From positions 19,572-83,571 of the forward strand of contig CAYJPN010000026.1 of NCBI GenBank assembly GCA_964372115.1: a stretch of DNA of 64,000 nt, given 5' to 3'. The notes beneath the pieces were generated by a model. That model worked only from the letters and a program-made list of their open reading frames with translations. It was not told the DNA's origin and did not search any database. The stretch is from CG2-30-36-16 sp964372115. GTDB taxonomy: Bacteria > Bacteroidota > Ignavibacteria > Ignavibacteriales > Ignavibacteriaceae. Below, piece by piece: positions 28,229 through 36,888 of this stretch. The translations under genes were made by a program, and so were the position numbers. The stretch's first letter is position 1; each line of letters opens with the position of its first letter.

Positions 28229-29962
28229 TTACCTTATCAGCAATATCTTTTTAGTTTCAACAAAACCACCGCTTACTAATCTAAAAAAATAAATTCCACT
28301 TGATAAACTATTTGCTATAAAATCTACTTCATAACTTCCCGGAGATTTGTATTCATCAACCAAAGTTGTTACTTCTTTACCGAGCACATCAAAAACTTTT
28401 ATTGTTACATTACCGGCAGCGGGCATGTGGTATTTTATTTTTGTTGACGGATTAAATGGATTGGGATAATTTTGTTCAAGACTGTAATCGAACGGATGAA
28501 CCGGTTCTTTTACCGATGTAAAGACTATTCCCGCCTCAGCCTGCAGACTTTCGTTATATCCTTTATCATATGCCGTAACCGCAAAAAATATGTTCGAGTT
28601 CGGTACCGACGAAAGAGTAATTGTAACCGAAGTATCATTTACAACTCTGAACTTTATCATTTTTGTTATATCGGAAATGTTTACCGGCGTAACGGTATCC
28701 TGATAAACATTGTAATACACTGCTGTGTCGCCGTCGGATGCGGGCGCAGGTTTGCCCCACGATAAAATCCACGTTAAGGAATCGCTTGTTGTTAAGGAAA
28801 TATTTTGTGGCGCGAGAGGTTTAATATCATCTTTCCATGACATGGCTGGAATGTTCGCGGGATATTTATATAAGCCCGTTTGCAGCGTTGTTGTTAAATT
28901 TTTGTAATTGTCCAATATGGATTGAGCGCGGTAAAATGTTTGTCCTTGTCCGCCATAACCGCGCGCCGAATCTATCTGCGCAATAATTTCACTTACAGCC
29001 CAGTTGCCGTCGTTCGGGTAAAGCCTATAAACAGCGTTAGCAGCATATATGTGTCTCCCGAAACGGTTGTTTATCCAATCGATAGCAAGGGAGTCGTAAC
29101 GAGGACAGCTATTTATATCCCAATAAATTTGAGGAGATAAATAATCATGTTTTTTAGCGAGTATCCAGCGGCGGGAGTCCTGGTAAACCTGGTCGTAACC
29201 GAGAAAACCGGTTAAACAATTTGAAAGTTTTTTATAAATACCAATAGGTGCAGAGCCAACCTTAAACATAGGCTTTAAGTTTGTAACCGAATCGTAAAGC
29301 GCGTAAACAAACTGAGTAATATTATTTCTGCGCCAATCAGCTTTATTTACACCATTACCGTATTGGGCGTATGTTGCGTCATCATTAAAATCGGGATTTG
29401 GATACCGAATAAAATCAAAATGAATACCATCAACATTATATTTTCTTACCATCTCCATAGCAAGATTTAACAGATAAGTTTTTGTTTCAGGTATTCCCGG
29501 ATCAAGCCACCACTCGCCGTTGTACAGCTTTACAAGTTCCGGATGAGTTAATACAATATGCTGCGGGTTCGAGCCGGGGGGTGTACCTGTGCCGTAAACT
29601 TTGTAAACGTTCCACCATGCGTGTACTTCAATTCCACGCGCGTGAGCTTCATCAATAATAAACTGCAGCGGATCGTAACCGGGATTTTGTCCGAGGGTGC
29701 CGGTTAAAGCCTTTGCCCACGGTTCAATAGAGGAAGGATACATTAAATCGCCGCGTGCACGTACCTGAAACATGACTGTGTTTATGTTTGCGGCTTTAAA
29801 TTTATTTAAGTCATTTATAAGTTCGTTTTTTTGATTTGCAGCGCCGGTAGTTTTTGGCCAATCGAGGTTATAAACAGTTGTTAACCAAACCGCGCGGACT
29901 TCCTGTTTTGGCTGTGCGAATAAGTATAGGGGTAAAAGCAATAACAGCAAAAAATTTTTCAT
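28229..29962 (-). CDS. GHL10 (DigH/YddW-like) glycosidase-family T9SS cargo
   Basis: 577 residues. Signal peptide, then a GHL10/DUF187 TIM barrel (~20-370: VRAVWLTTVYNLDWP, MFQVRARGDLMYPS, IEVHAWWNVYKV, DGIHFDFIRYP). E. coli DigH of this family hydrolyses peptidoglycan glycan strands stripped of peptides. A fibronectin-like domain (~395-480) and a T9SS sorting domain (~495-577, NYPNPFNP, ending TKKILLIR) follow, so the enzyme is probably displayed on the surface, where it may attack peptidoglycan or another glycan. It follows aroB on the same strand after 83 bases. Two relatives are found at 48587-51661. Confidence 0.85.
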   Translation of the reverse strand: MKNFLLLLLLPLYLFAQPKQEVRAVWLTTVYNLDWPKTTGAANQKNELINDLNKFKAANINTVMFQVRARGDLMYPSSIEPWAKALTGTLGQNPGYDPLQFIIDEAHARGIEVHAWWNVYKVYGTGTPPGSNPQHIVLTHPELVKLYNGEWWLDPGIPETKTYLLNLAMEMVRKYNVDGIHFDFIRYPNPDFNDDATYAQYGNGVNKADWRRNNITQFVYALYDSVTNLKPMFKVGSAPIGIYKKLSNCLTGFLGYDQVYQDSRRWILAKKHDYLSPQIYWDINSCPRYDSLAIDWINNRFGRHIYAANAVYRLYPNDGNWAVSEIIAQIDSARGYGGQGQTFYRAQSILDNYKNLTTTLQTGLYKYPANIPAMSWKDDIKPLAPQNISLTTSDSLTWILSWGKPAPASDGDTAVYYNVYQDTVTPVNISDITKMIKFRVVNDTSVTITLSSVPNSNIFFAVTAYDKGYNESLQAEAGIVFTSVKEPVHPFDYSLEQNYPNPFNPSTKIKYHMPAAGNVTIKVFDVLGKEVTTLVDEYKSPGSYEVDFIANSLSSGIYFFRLVSGGFVETKKILLIR

Positions 29963-30045
29963 CTAAAAAAAAGCTCCGGATTTTTAAGTATAAAAAAGCA
30001 TAAACAAATTTAGCCATATCTTTTTCGTTAAAAAAGATAAATACT

Positions 30046-31143
30046 CTAATTAAATTCAATAAATGATGAAGCGGCATCGAGCGCGTAAAAAATATCCCTC
30101 TTACCTGCCTCAATATCGATAAGCATTACACCAACGTCCTTTGGCAAAATAAATTTAATTTTACCGTTGGCGTTTTTTTTGTCGTGCCGCATAAGTTTGT
30201 AAATTTTTTCTTTATCTGGGGCAACAAACCCGCCGGACAATTTTACTTTGCCGAGCAAGTTTAAAAATAATGGAAGTTGTGCATCTGTAATAAATTTTAA
30301 CCGCTTCGAAAGAAATACAGCAGAAATAATCCCGGCAATTACAGCTTCGCCATGTTTTACATTAAAGTTAAGATTGCTTTCGTGTGCGTGAGCAAAGGTG
30401 TGCCCGAGGTTTAATATTTTCCGCAGACTTTTTTCATTTTCGTCCTCCGCTACAACCGCAGCCTTTATAGAAGCGCATTCGTACACTGTTTTTGCGGTAA
30501 CGTTTTCATCGAGATTGGATATTTTATCAATGTTGTTTTCTACGAAATTAAAAAAGTTTTTGTCGAGTAAAAAAGCGTATTTAATAATCTCACCCATTCC
30601 GCTTAAAATTTCAGGTTCGGGGAGAGTTTTTAAAAAATTAATGTCGGCAAAAACCCCGGCAGGCTGATAAAAAGTGCCCACCATATTTTTTTTCGATGAA
30701 AAATTTATACCTGTTTTGCCGCCGATTGAGCTGTCGACCATAGCAAGCAGCGTTGTTGGAATGTGGATTAATCCTATCCCCCGCATAAAAGTTGAAGCCG
30801 CGTATCCCGCAAGGTCGCCGGTAACACCGCCGCCTACAGCCACAATAGTTGATTTACGGTCGGCGCCTTCGTTCAGTAAAAACTCGTAAATTTTGTTTAA
30901 CTCATTATAATTTTTTGATGACTCCCCCGATTTCAAAATATAATATGTCCATTCCAAACCCGATAAACCGGCTATGGTGTTTATTAACTGCGCATAATAT
31001 TTATCAACATTGGCATCTACAATAAAAAACACTTTGCCGTTTGAGCTATTTTTTTTTAAAAATTGCGGTAGTGTATTTATAGCTTTTGTACCGGCTATAA
31101 AATCATAAGAACTTTTTTCAAGATTAATTTTTACTTTTTTCAT
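30046..31143 (-). CDS. aroB: 3-dehydroquinate synthase
   Basis: 365 residues from the ATG at 31143 (a TTG at 31170 is a weaker choice). All family blocks are present: GGGVTGDLAGYAA (NAD binding), HIPTTLLAMVDSSIGGKTGIN, the metal ligands Glu in MGEIIKYA, His in LGHTFAHAHE and His in KHGEAVIAG. The enzyme converts DAHP to 3-dehydroquinate, step two of the shikimate pathway, in the cytoplasm. It overlaps the end of aroK by 20 bases, so the two are translationally coupled. Confidence 0.95.
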   Translation of the reverse strand: MKKVKINLEKSSYDFIAGTKAINTLPQFLKKNSSNGKVFFIVDANVDKYYAQLINTIAGLSGLEWTYYILKSGESSKNYNELNKIYEFLLNEGADRKSTIVAVGGGVTGDLAGYAASTFMRGIGLIHIPTTLLAMVDSSIGGKTGINFSSKKNMVGTFYQPAGVFADINFLKTLPEPEILSGMGEIIKYAFLLDKNFFNFVENNIDKISNLDENVTAKTVYECASIKAAVVAEDENEKSLRKILNLGHTFAHAHESNLNFNVKHGEAVIAGIISAVFLSKRLKFITDAQLPLFLNLLGKVKLSGGFVAPDKEKIYKLMRHDKKNANGKIKFILPKDVGVMLIDIEAGKRDIFYALDAASSFIEFN

Positions 31144-31699
31144 TTCGCTGTTTCCTGTTTTGTCGTTCAATTGTTCTTACAAGTTTATCAACTGTTTCCC
31201 CCACGTTAGCCGTGTCCGTATCAATTATTATATCGGCTTGTTCATAAAATGGTTTGCGGTTTTCGAAAAGTTCGTTAACCCTTTCCACAAAATTTTCTTT
31301 TGTAATTATCTCACCGGTTTCATCCAATCTAAGAATCGGTCTGTCTCTTTTAAACCTTAACCGGCTATATATCTCTTCGAGAGATGACTGGAGATAAACA
31401 ATTGTTCCGGTAGATTTAAGAATTTTTAAGTTTGTTTTGCTCGCAATTGTACCTCCACCGAGCGACACTATTGCCAATGATTTTTTTGATATTTCAATCA
31501 GCATCCCTGTTTCAATTTCGCGAAACTTTTTTTCACCGTCGTCTTTAAATATTTCGCTTATTTTTTTATGATACTTTAATTCTATCTGTCTGTCGAGATC
31601 GTAAAACTCCCAGCCAAGCGAATTTGCCAGGATAGCTCCGATTGTGCTTTTTCCCGCTCCCATAAATCCTGTTATATAAATTAGAGATTGTATTTGCAT
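31124..31699 (-). CDS. aroK: Shikimate kinase
   Basis: 191 residues. P-loop GFMGAGKST at about 11-19, FYDLDRQIE (shikimate-binding Asp), FREIE, SLGGGT and the lid motif RDRPIL are all present. It phosphorylates shikimate at the 3-hydroxyl with ATP. First gene of an aroK-aroB pair; downstream aroB starts inside its last codons. The C-terminal ~15 residues are basic and rich in Lys/Arg/Asn. Confidence 0.93.
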   Translation of the reverse strand: MQIQSLIYITGFMGAGKSTIGAILANSLGWEFYDLDRQIELKYHKKISEIFKDDGEKKFREIETGMLIEISKKSLAIVSLGGGTIASKTNLKILKSTGTIVYLQSSLEEIYSRLRFKRDRPILRLDETGEIITKENFVERVNELFENRKPFYEQADIIIDTDTANVGETVDKLVRTIERQNRKQRNEKSKN

Positions 31700-31874
31700 A
31701 GTGTTGTAAAATTAAGAGAATATTTGGTAAGAATAAACGTATGACAAGAAATGATAGTAAAATTTCAAATTTATTAAGGTTTAAAAATGTTTGAGCTTTT
31801 TACATTTATACTTTCCCTATCATATTTGTATATTATTAGCCGTGTTTTCAATATTCAAAACTTAGAAAAATTTC

Positions 31875-32516
31875 ATGAACCAAAAACTGTTAAACAAAGC
31901 GTTAATATTAAGCTTTATTACAATTATTTATAACATTGTCGAGGGGGTTGTTTCAACATACTTCGGTGCAGCCGATCTGTCGCTTGCATTGTTTGGTTTT
32001 GGTGTGGACAGTTTTGTTGAAGTTGTTTCCGGCGCAGGCATTTTACACATGGTTTTAAGAATGAAAAAACTTAATGAAATTAATGTAAAAAAGCGTGACA
32101 AATTTGAAAAAACAGCGCTCAAAATAACCGGGGTAAGTTTTTACATTTTAACCGCGGGGTTGATTTTAGGCGCGATATTAAGTGTTTTCTCCGGATCGCA
32201 TCCCGAAACAACCACTGTAGGTATTATCGTTTCTCTGATTTCAATTGCAACAATGTACTGGTTGATGAAATCGAAATTAGATACCGGAACAAAATTAAAT
32301 TCGGCAGCTATAATTGCCGATGCTAACTGTACACGAACATGTTTTTATCTGTCGTTTATTTTATTCTTCTCAAGTATAATTTATCAATTAACAGGCATCG
32401 GTTTTATTGATGCAGCAGGTTCACTCGGTATTGCTTATTATGCATTCAAAGAAGGAAAAGAAGCGCTCGAAAAATCAAAACAAAATGATGCGGCAATCTC
32501 ATGCAATTGCCATTAG
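31875..32516 (+). CDS. Cation-efflux (CDF)-like membrane protein
   Basis: 213 residues with about five to six hydrophobic segments. The first two (IIYNIVEGVVSTYFGA.. LFGFGVDSFVEVVSG) resemble the start of CDF transporters, where an Asp near SLALFGFGVDS would bind metal, and another Asp lies in IIADANCTRTC. The cytoplasmic C-terminal domain of true CDF proteins is absent, and the protein ends in a possible metal-binding CNCH. Probably a metal or cation transporter, or a regulator of one; substrate unknown. It is a single gene converging on the tricorn-like gene. Confidence 0.6.
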   Translation: MNQKLLNKALILSFITIIYNIVEGVVSTYFGAADLSLALFGFGVDSFVEVVSGAGILHMVLRMKKLNEINVKKRDKFEKTALKITGVSFYILTAGLILGAILSVFSGSHPETTTVGIIVSLISIATMYWLMKSKLDTGTKLNSAAIIADANCTRTCFYLSFILFFSSIIYQLTGIGFIDAAGSLGIAYYAFKEGKEALEKSKQNDAAISCNCH

Positions 32517-32530
32517 CCCTAACCAGTTAA

Positions 32531-32547
32531 GCCGCATCTCATGCGGT
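32531..32547 (+). terminator. Short hairpin after the CDF-like gene
   Basis: gccgcat / atgcggt stem with loop ctc, 14 bases after the stop. It is set in the sequence cctaaccag..., also found at about 20189 in front of another hairpin, which suggests a recurring small repeat. Confidence 0.4.
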
Positions 32548-32583
32548 TCATAATCTTAGTAAAAGTTTTATAATTATAAAAAA

Positions 32584-32609
32584 CGGGCTGCCGAAAACCG
32601 GCAAGCCCG
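32584..32609. terminator. Hairpin between convergent genes
   Basis: cgggctgccg / cggc(a)agcccg, ten base pairs with one bulged A and loop aaaac. Likely terminator for one or both convergent genes. Confidence 0.55.
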
Positions 32610-32610
32610 C

Positions 32611-32648
32611 TAATTATCCGGTCTGTTGGGTGCGTCAGACCGGTAATT
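32611..32648. terminator. Second hairpin between convergent genes
   Basis: taatta(t)ccggtctg / cagaccggtaatta, 14 base pairs with one bulged T and a 10-base loop, T-rich on the plus-strand side. It ends 4 bases before the stop of the minus-strand tricorn-like gene, so it sits in both transcripts' 3' ends. Confidence 0.6.
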
Positions 32649-32652
32649 AATT

Positions 32653-35600
32653 TTATTTACTTTTATCAGGGTATTTCGGAACATCCGGAACTTTAACAGG
32701 GTGTTCCTTTAACTCTTTTAATATCACTTCAATAGCTTTTTCAAGCTGCTGGTCGTCACCGGCATATTCTTTAGCCGGATCATTATCAACATAAATATCC
32801 GGGTCAACGCCGTACCCTTCCATAATCCATTCTTTACCTCCAAGATCATAACGACTGAATTCCGGTTTAGTTAAAGAGCCGCCGTCAACAAAAGGCAATG
32901 AACCACGGATGCCAACAACACCACCCCAGGAGCGCTTTCCGATAAGTTTTCCGAGATTGTGATGACGGAAACGGTAGGGGAAAATATCACCGTCCGATGC
33001 CGAATATTCATCCAGTAATAACACTTTTGGGCCTACATGCGTTCCGCCCGGATCGTAGGAAGCGACTGTGTTGCGCGCGATATCAAACATAGCGGCTGTG
33101 CGTTGTAAACGTTCGGTTATCATCGGGGAAACATTACCGCCGCCGTTTCCGCGGTCATCAATTATTAAAGCTTTTTTTGTAAGCTGAGGGTAATAATATT
33201 TTACAAACTGATTTAAACCGTTAACACTCATATCCGGAATATGAATGTAACCAACTTGCCCGTTGGTTGCTTTATTTACTTTATCTATATTTTCCTGAAC
33301 CCAGGTATTGTAATACAGCGGTTGTTCGTTATTAATGGGTATTACAACTGTTTCGTGTGCGCCATCCGATGAAGGGTTTGAGTTAACAGTTAAAGTTACC
33401 TGTTTACCGGCAGTGTTAACAAGCGACTCATAAATATCAGTCATCTTATTTACAGCCTCTCCGTTTACCGCTATTATATAATCACCCTCATTTACATTTA
33501 CACCAATTTCGGTTAAAGGTGAGCGTTCGGATTTATCCCAGTTTTCACCTTTTAGAATTTTTACAATTTTGTAATAACCTGTACTTTTATCTTTTTCAAG
33601 TTTGGCGCCGAGAAGTCCGAGATTTATTCTTTCCGGTTTCGGATAATCTCCGCCGCCAACATATGCATGACCAATATTCAGTTCGCCGACCATTTCGCCG
33701 ATAACGTAAGTTAAATCTGCGCGGTGGTTCACATATTTTACAAGCGGCGCGTACTTTTCTTTCATCGCTGCCCAATCAACACCGTGCATATTTGGGTCGA
33801 AAAAGAAATCGCGCATCTGCCGCCATGCCTCATTAAATATCTGCTGCCACTCTGCATGCCGGTCGAGTTTCATTGTCATATCGGAAAGATCTAATTTATC
33901 TTTTAGTTCAACTTTGGATGAAGGCAAATCGATAATGCCGTAGCTTCCGTTCTGTTCCGCAAGCATCTTTTTTCCGTCGGCAGAAATTTCGTAGCCGTTT
34001 ATGCTGCCGAGTTCATTTTCTTTTAACCCTTCTAAGTCAAACATCATCAATGTTGGTTTACGGGATGATGATGAAGAAACCATGTAATATAATTTGTTAC
34101 CTGCAGAAGTAAGATTAAAATAGTTACCTGCTGAAATTGGCAGAACCGCTATTCTTGTCTGCAAACCATCTTTATCAATTTTTACAGATTTACTTTCATC
34201 CTTTTTCTCATCTTTCTTTTCATCTTTTTTGTCTTCTTTTTTCTCTTCACTTACAACTTTAACTTCGTCGCTTTTCGGCTCAAACGGAGATTTTGTATCT
34301 TTTGCGAGTGTGAGGAAATAAATTTTAGACATATCGCGGTATGCATGGTTCCATTCGGTTTGACTATAAGTAGGCGAAAACGATCTGTCGGAAACAAAAA
34401 ATAAGTATTTGCCATCCGCGCTGAATACTGGTGAGTATGATGAATACCATCCGTCTGTGGCTTCTATTGTTTCATCGTTTTCGAGAGAATACAAATAAAC
34501 TTTTACTTCAGTATCTTTTTCAGGTCGGGAATATGCAATCCATTTGCTGTCGGGCGACCATGAATAATCGTTTATTTCAAATACATTCGATTCGGCAATC
34601 TGTTTTGTTTTTTTCGACTCCACATCGGTAACAAAAAGTTTTTGATCGCGCGATGACCATAAAAGTTTTTTACTATCGGGCGACCATAACTCATGGTATT
34701 TATAACTTCCCTTTTCTTTCGTTAACTGAACAGCTTCGCCTTTGCCGTCCTGAGGTATTATAAAAATTTCTGTTTCTCCGGTTTTATCGGAAATAAATGA
34801 AATCCACTTCCCATCGGGCGACCATTTTGAACTTCTTTCGTGCACACCCGATGTATTTGTAAGATTACGTGTGTTACCGTTTTTTGCAGGCACTGTAAAT
34901 ATTTCGCCGCGGGCTCCAAACAAAGCGCGGCTGCCGTCCGGAGCAATTTCAAAGTTGGTAACGTTTTTGCTTACATCGGTAAGTCCGCCTCTTGCGCCGT
35001 CAAAATCTTCATTAATAAAGATTGGAACTTTCTCTCCCTTTTCTGTTGCAAGATCAAATTTGTAGATGTAACCGCCGTTTTCAAAAACTATTGCGTTATC
35101 GCCGAGTGAGGGGAATTTAATATCGTACTCGGTAAAGTTTGTTAATTTTTTTGTTTCTTTTGATGATAAATCATAACAAAAAAGATTCATTCTATAATCG
35201 CGGTCGGATATAAAATAAATTTTGTTGCCGTGCCACATCGGTATTATATCCTGCGCCGGGTTATTCGTTATGTTTGTTGTTTGTTTACTATTAAAATCAT
35301 AAATCCACACATCATCAGCCTGCCCGCCACGGTAATGTTTCCACGTTCTAAATTCTCTGAATACGCGATTATACGCAAGCTGTTTTCCATCAGGGGAGTA
35401 AGATGCAAATCCGCCACGGGGCAAAGGAAGCTGAACAGCCGGTCCGCCGTTTTTATTCACATTGTATAATTGTCCTTTAAAATCATTTGGTTCGGTCCAG
35501 CGCGACCGGAATAAAATTTCATCACCGTTCCAGCCCATTACTATATTGTTCGGTCCCATTCTATCCGAAACATCATCACGGCTAAGTGTAGCGGTGTAGG

Positions 35601-35904
35601 TTAATCTCTGCGGTACTCCGCCATCGGCAGGAATTAAAAAAACTTCGGTATTGCCGTCGTACTGTCCTGTAAACGCAACACTTTTTCCATCGGGCGAAAA
35701 ACGTGCGAACATCTCGTAACCGACATCGTTTGTTAATTTACGGGCTGTTCCACCTGCAGCGGCAACTGTGTACAAATCACCCGCATAAGAAAAGACAATT
35801 TGATTACCGTGTATTGCAGGAAACCGCATAAGCCGGCTTTCATCCTGAGCAAAAAGCGGTAACGCTATTAGTAAAACAAAAAAAACAAAAAAGGCGGAAC
35901 GCAT
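32653..35904 (-). CDS. Tricorn-like S41 peptidase with beta-propellers
   Basis: 1083 residues. Signal peptide, then two WD40/TolB-like propellers (~25-550; repeated FSPDGK and WSPDSK motifs), a Lys/Glu-rich linker (~555-585), a helical segment with HAYVGGG, a PDZ domain (~765-850) and an S41 tail-protease domain. The catalytic Ser lies in EYSASDGDIFPYRF (near 968) and a late acidic region in MEGYGVDPDI, matching archaeal tricorn. The family degrades peptides from other proteases or damaged proteins. The signal peptide places it in the periplasm or outside. No sorting domain is present. Confidence 0.9.
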   Translation of the reverse strand: MRSAFFVFFVLLIALPLFAQDESRLMRFPAIHGNQIVFSYAGDLYTVAAAGGTARKLTNDVGYEMFARFSPDGKSVAFTGQYDGNTEVFLIPADGGVPQRLTYTATLSRDDVSDRMGPNNIVMGWNGDEILFRSRWTEPNDFKGQLYNVNKNGGPAVQLPLPRGGFASYSPDGKQLAYNRVFREFRTWKHYRGGQADDVWIYDFNSKQTTNITNNPAQDIIPMWHGNKIYFISDRDYRMNLFCYDLSSKETKKLTNFTEYDIKFPSLGDNAIVFENGGYIYKFDLATEKGEKVPIFINEDFDGARGGLTDVSKNVTNFEIAPDGSRALFGARGEIFTVPAKNGNTRNLTNTSGVHERSSKWSPDGKWISFISDKTGETEIFIIPQDGKGEAVQLTKEKGSYKYHELWSPDSKKLLWSSRDQKLFVTDVESKKTKQIAESNVFEINDYSWSPDSKWIAYSRPEKDTEVKVYLYSLENDETIEATDGWYSSYSPVFSADGKYLFFVSDRSFSPTYSQTEWNHAYRDMSKIYFLTLAKDTKSPFEPKSDEVKVVSEEKKEDKKDEKKDEKKDESKSVKIDKDGLQTRIAVLPISAGNYFNLTSAGNKLYYMVSSSSSRKPTLMMFDLEGLKENELGSINGYEISADGKKMLAEQNGSYGIIDLPSSKVELKDKLDLSDMTMKLDRHAEWQQIFNEAWRQMRDFFFDPNMHGVDWAAMKEKYAPLVKYVNHRADLTYVIGEMVGELNIGHAYVGGGDYPKPERINLGLLGAKLEKDKSTGYYKIVKILKGENWDKSERSPLTEIGVNVNEGDYIIAVNGEAVNKMTDIYESLVNTAGKQVTLTVNSNPSSDGAHETVVIPINNEQPLYYNTWVQENIDKVNKATNGQVGYIHIPDMSVNGLNQFVKYYYPQLTKKALIIDDRGNGGGNVSPMITERLQRTAAMFDIARNTVASYDPGGTHVGPKVLLLDEYSASDGDIFPYRFRHHNLGKLIGKRSWGGVVGIRGSLPFVDGGSLTKPEFSRYDLGGKEWIMEGYGVDPDIYVDNDPAKEYAGDDQQLEKAIEVILKELKEHPVKVPDVPKYPDKSK

Positions 35905-36036
35905 AAATGTACCTCGAATTATTACATAAGTATTTATCTAAAAACGGGAAAATCTATTGGATTAATAAATGACATCAAAAAAAAACTTGATAAACATAAA
36001 CAAATAAAGGTTAAACGGTAACGGGAATTAAATAAA

Positions 36037-36251
36037 AATTTGGGCTGCCTCAAAAGTAAATATATATACTTACTGAGTTTGCTCTGCACTGAATTAACAC
36101 CGCACTGAGTTTGTCGAAGTGTTGAAGTTAGCAATATGATTCGAAAACAGTATTTCGATAACTGTTCGTCCGTTAACTTCGTTAGCTGACGGACGGACTC
36201 TCGCCAAAGGCTCAATGCGCGGTGGAAATGACTTTTGAGATAACCCCAAAT
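36037..36251. mobile_element. MITE-like element with terminal inverted repeats
   Basis: The ends aatttgggctgcctcaaaag (from about 36037) and cttttgagataaccccaaat (to 36251) are imperfect inverted repeats. The ~175 bases between encode no plausible protein and contain a hairpin gtccgttaac...gttagctgacggac and a repeated ctgagttt. Size, ends and lack of a gene suggest a non-autonomous transposon relic, located immediately after the stop of the TerB-like gene. It fills most of the gap 35905-36255. Confidence 0.45.
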
Positions 36252-36255
36252 CTAT

Positions 36256-36669
36256 TTAGATAATCGAATATAAAGCATACTCTGTAAAAATTGATTTTGA
36301 TGGGGTCTCTTTTAATAGGTTTAGTTTTTCAGTAAACCAACTATCTTCTAACCCATTAGCTGTTGCTGTTTCTTTCAGCCATTTAATCTCGTTATCCGTT
36401 ACAACATCATCAACAACAGCCAACCGGAGACCATCGGTTACAAATGATTGGGCAATTTTTATATCCGAAAACTCAACCGGGTCTTCCGAAATATATTTAT
36501 TAGCCATTAGTCCCTTAAGAGTGTCCTCATAAAAATCAGTTGCAAACCCGAGTTTGTTTGCAATGCCCCTAATAAACTTTTTTTCTTGTTCGTTTAATTG
36601 ATTATCCTTCTTTGCTATTATTAAAAGTCCTTTTAAATATTTGCTTTTATCTAATACTGGAATATCCAT
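36256..36669 (-). CDS. TerB-like helical protein
   Basis: 137 residues, no signal peptide. All-helical, with two similar acidic turns (AKKDNQLNEQEKKFIRGIA and VVDDVVTDNEIKWLKETA) that resemble the Ca-binding helix repeats of the TerB/DUF533-like fold. Function unknown; family members are linked to stress or membrane-associated signalling. Single gene, divergent from the M14 peptidase. Confidence 0.5.
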   Translation of the reverse strand: MDIPVLDKSKYLKGLLIIAKKDNQLNEQEKKFIRGIANKLGFATDFYEDTLKGLMANKYISEDPVEFSDIKIAQSFVTDGLRLAVVDDVVTDNEIKWLKETATANGLEDSWFTEKLNLLKETPSKSIFTEYALYSII

Positions 36670-36858
36670 TTTGTCCTGCTAATAATTATGTTATAAAGGT
36701 AATAAAATTTTCGTTCTCTCAAAATCCAAATTTCAATAAAAAAAAGTGCCCTAAAAATGATAAAAGGAAATTAATAATGTTATGATACAAAACATGTCGA
36801 CTTAATTAAAAATTCCTACCGTACAATCAACTATCCATTTTATTATCGGGTAATTTTA

Positions 36859-36866
36859 TAATTTTG
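36859..36866 (+). promoter_or_regulatory. Possible -7 element of the M14 peptidase promoter
   Basis: TAATTTTG fits the Bacteroidota -7 consensus TAnnTTTG and would start transcription about 15 bases before the ribosome-binding site. A clear -33 TTTG is not visible, so the call is tentative. Confidence 0.3.
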
Positions 36867-36888
36867 TTAACAATTATTGGAGATTTTG

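Noticed and set aside
35934..36215. Minus-strand open frame of 93 codons
   Set aside because: It reads through the MITE-like repeat and has no ribosome-binding site or conserved pattern.
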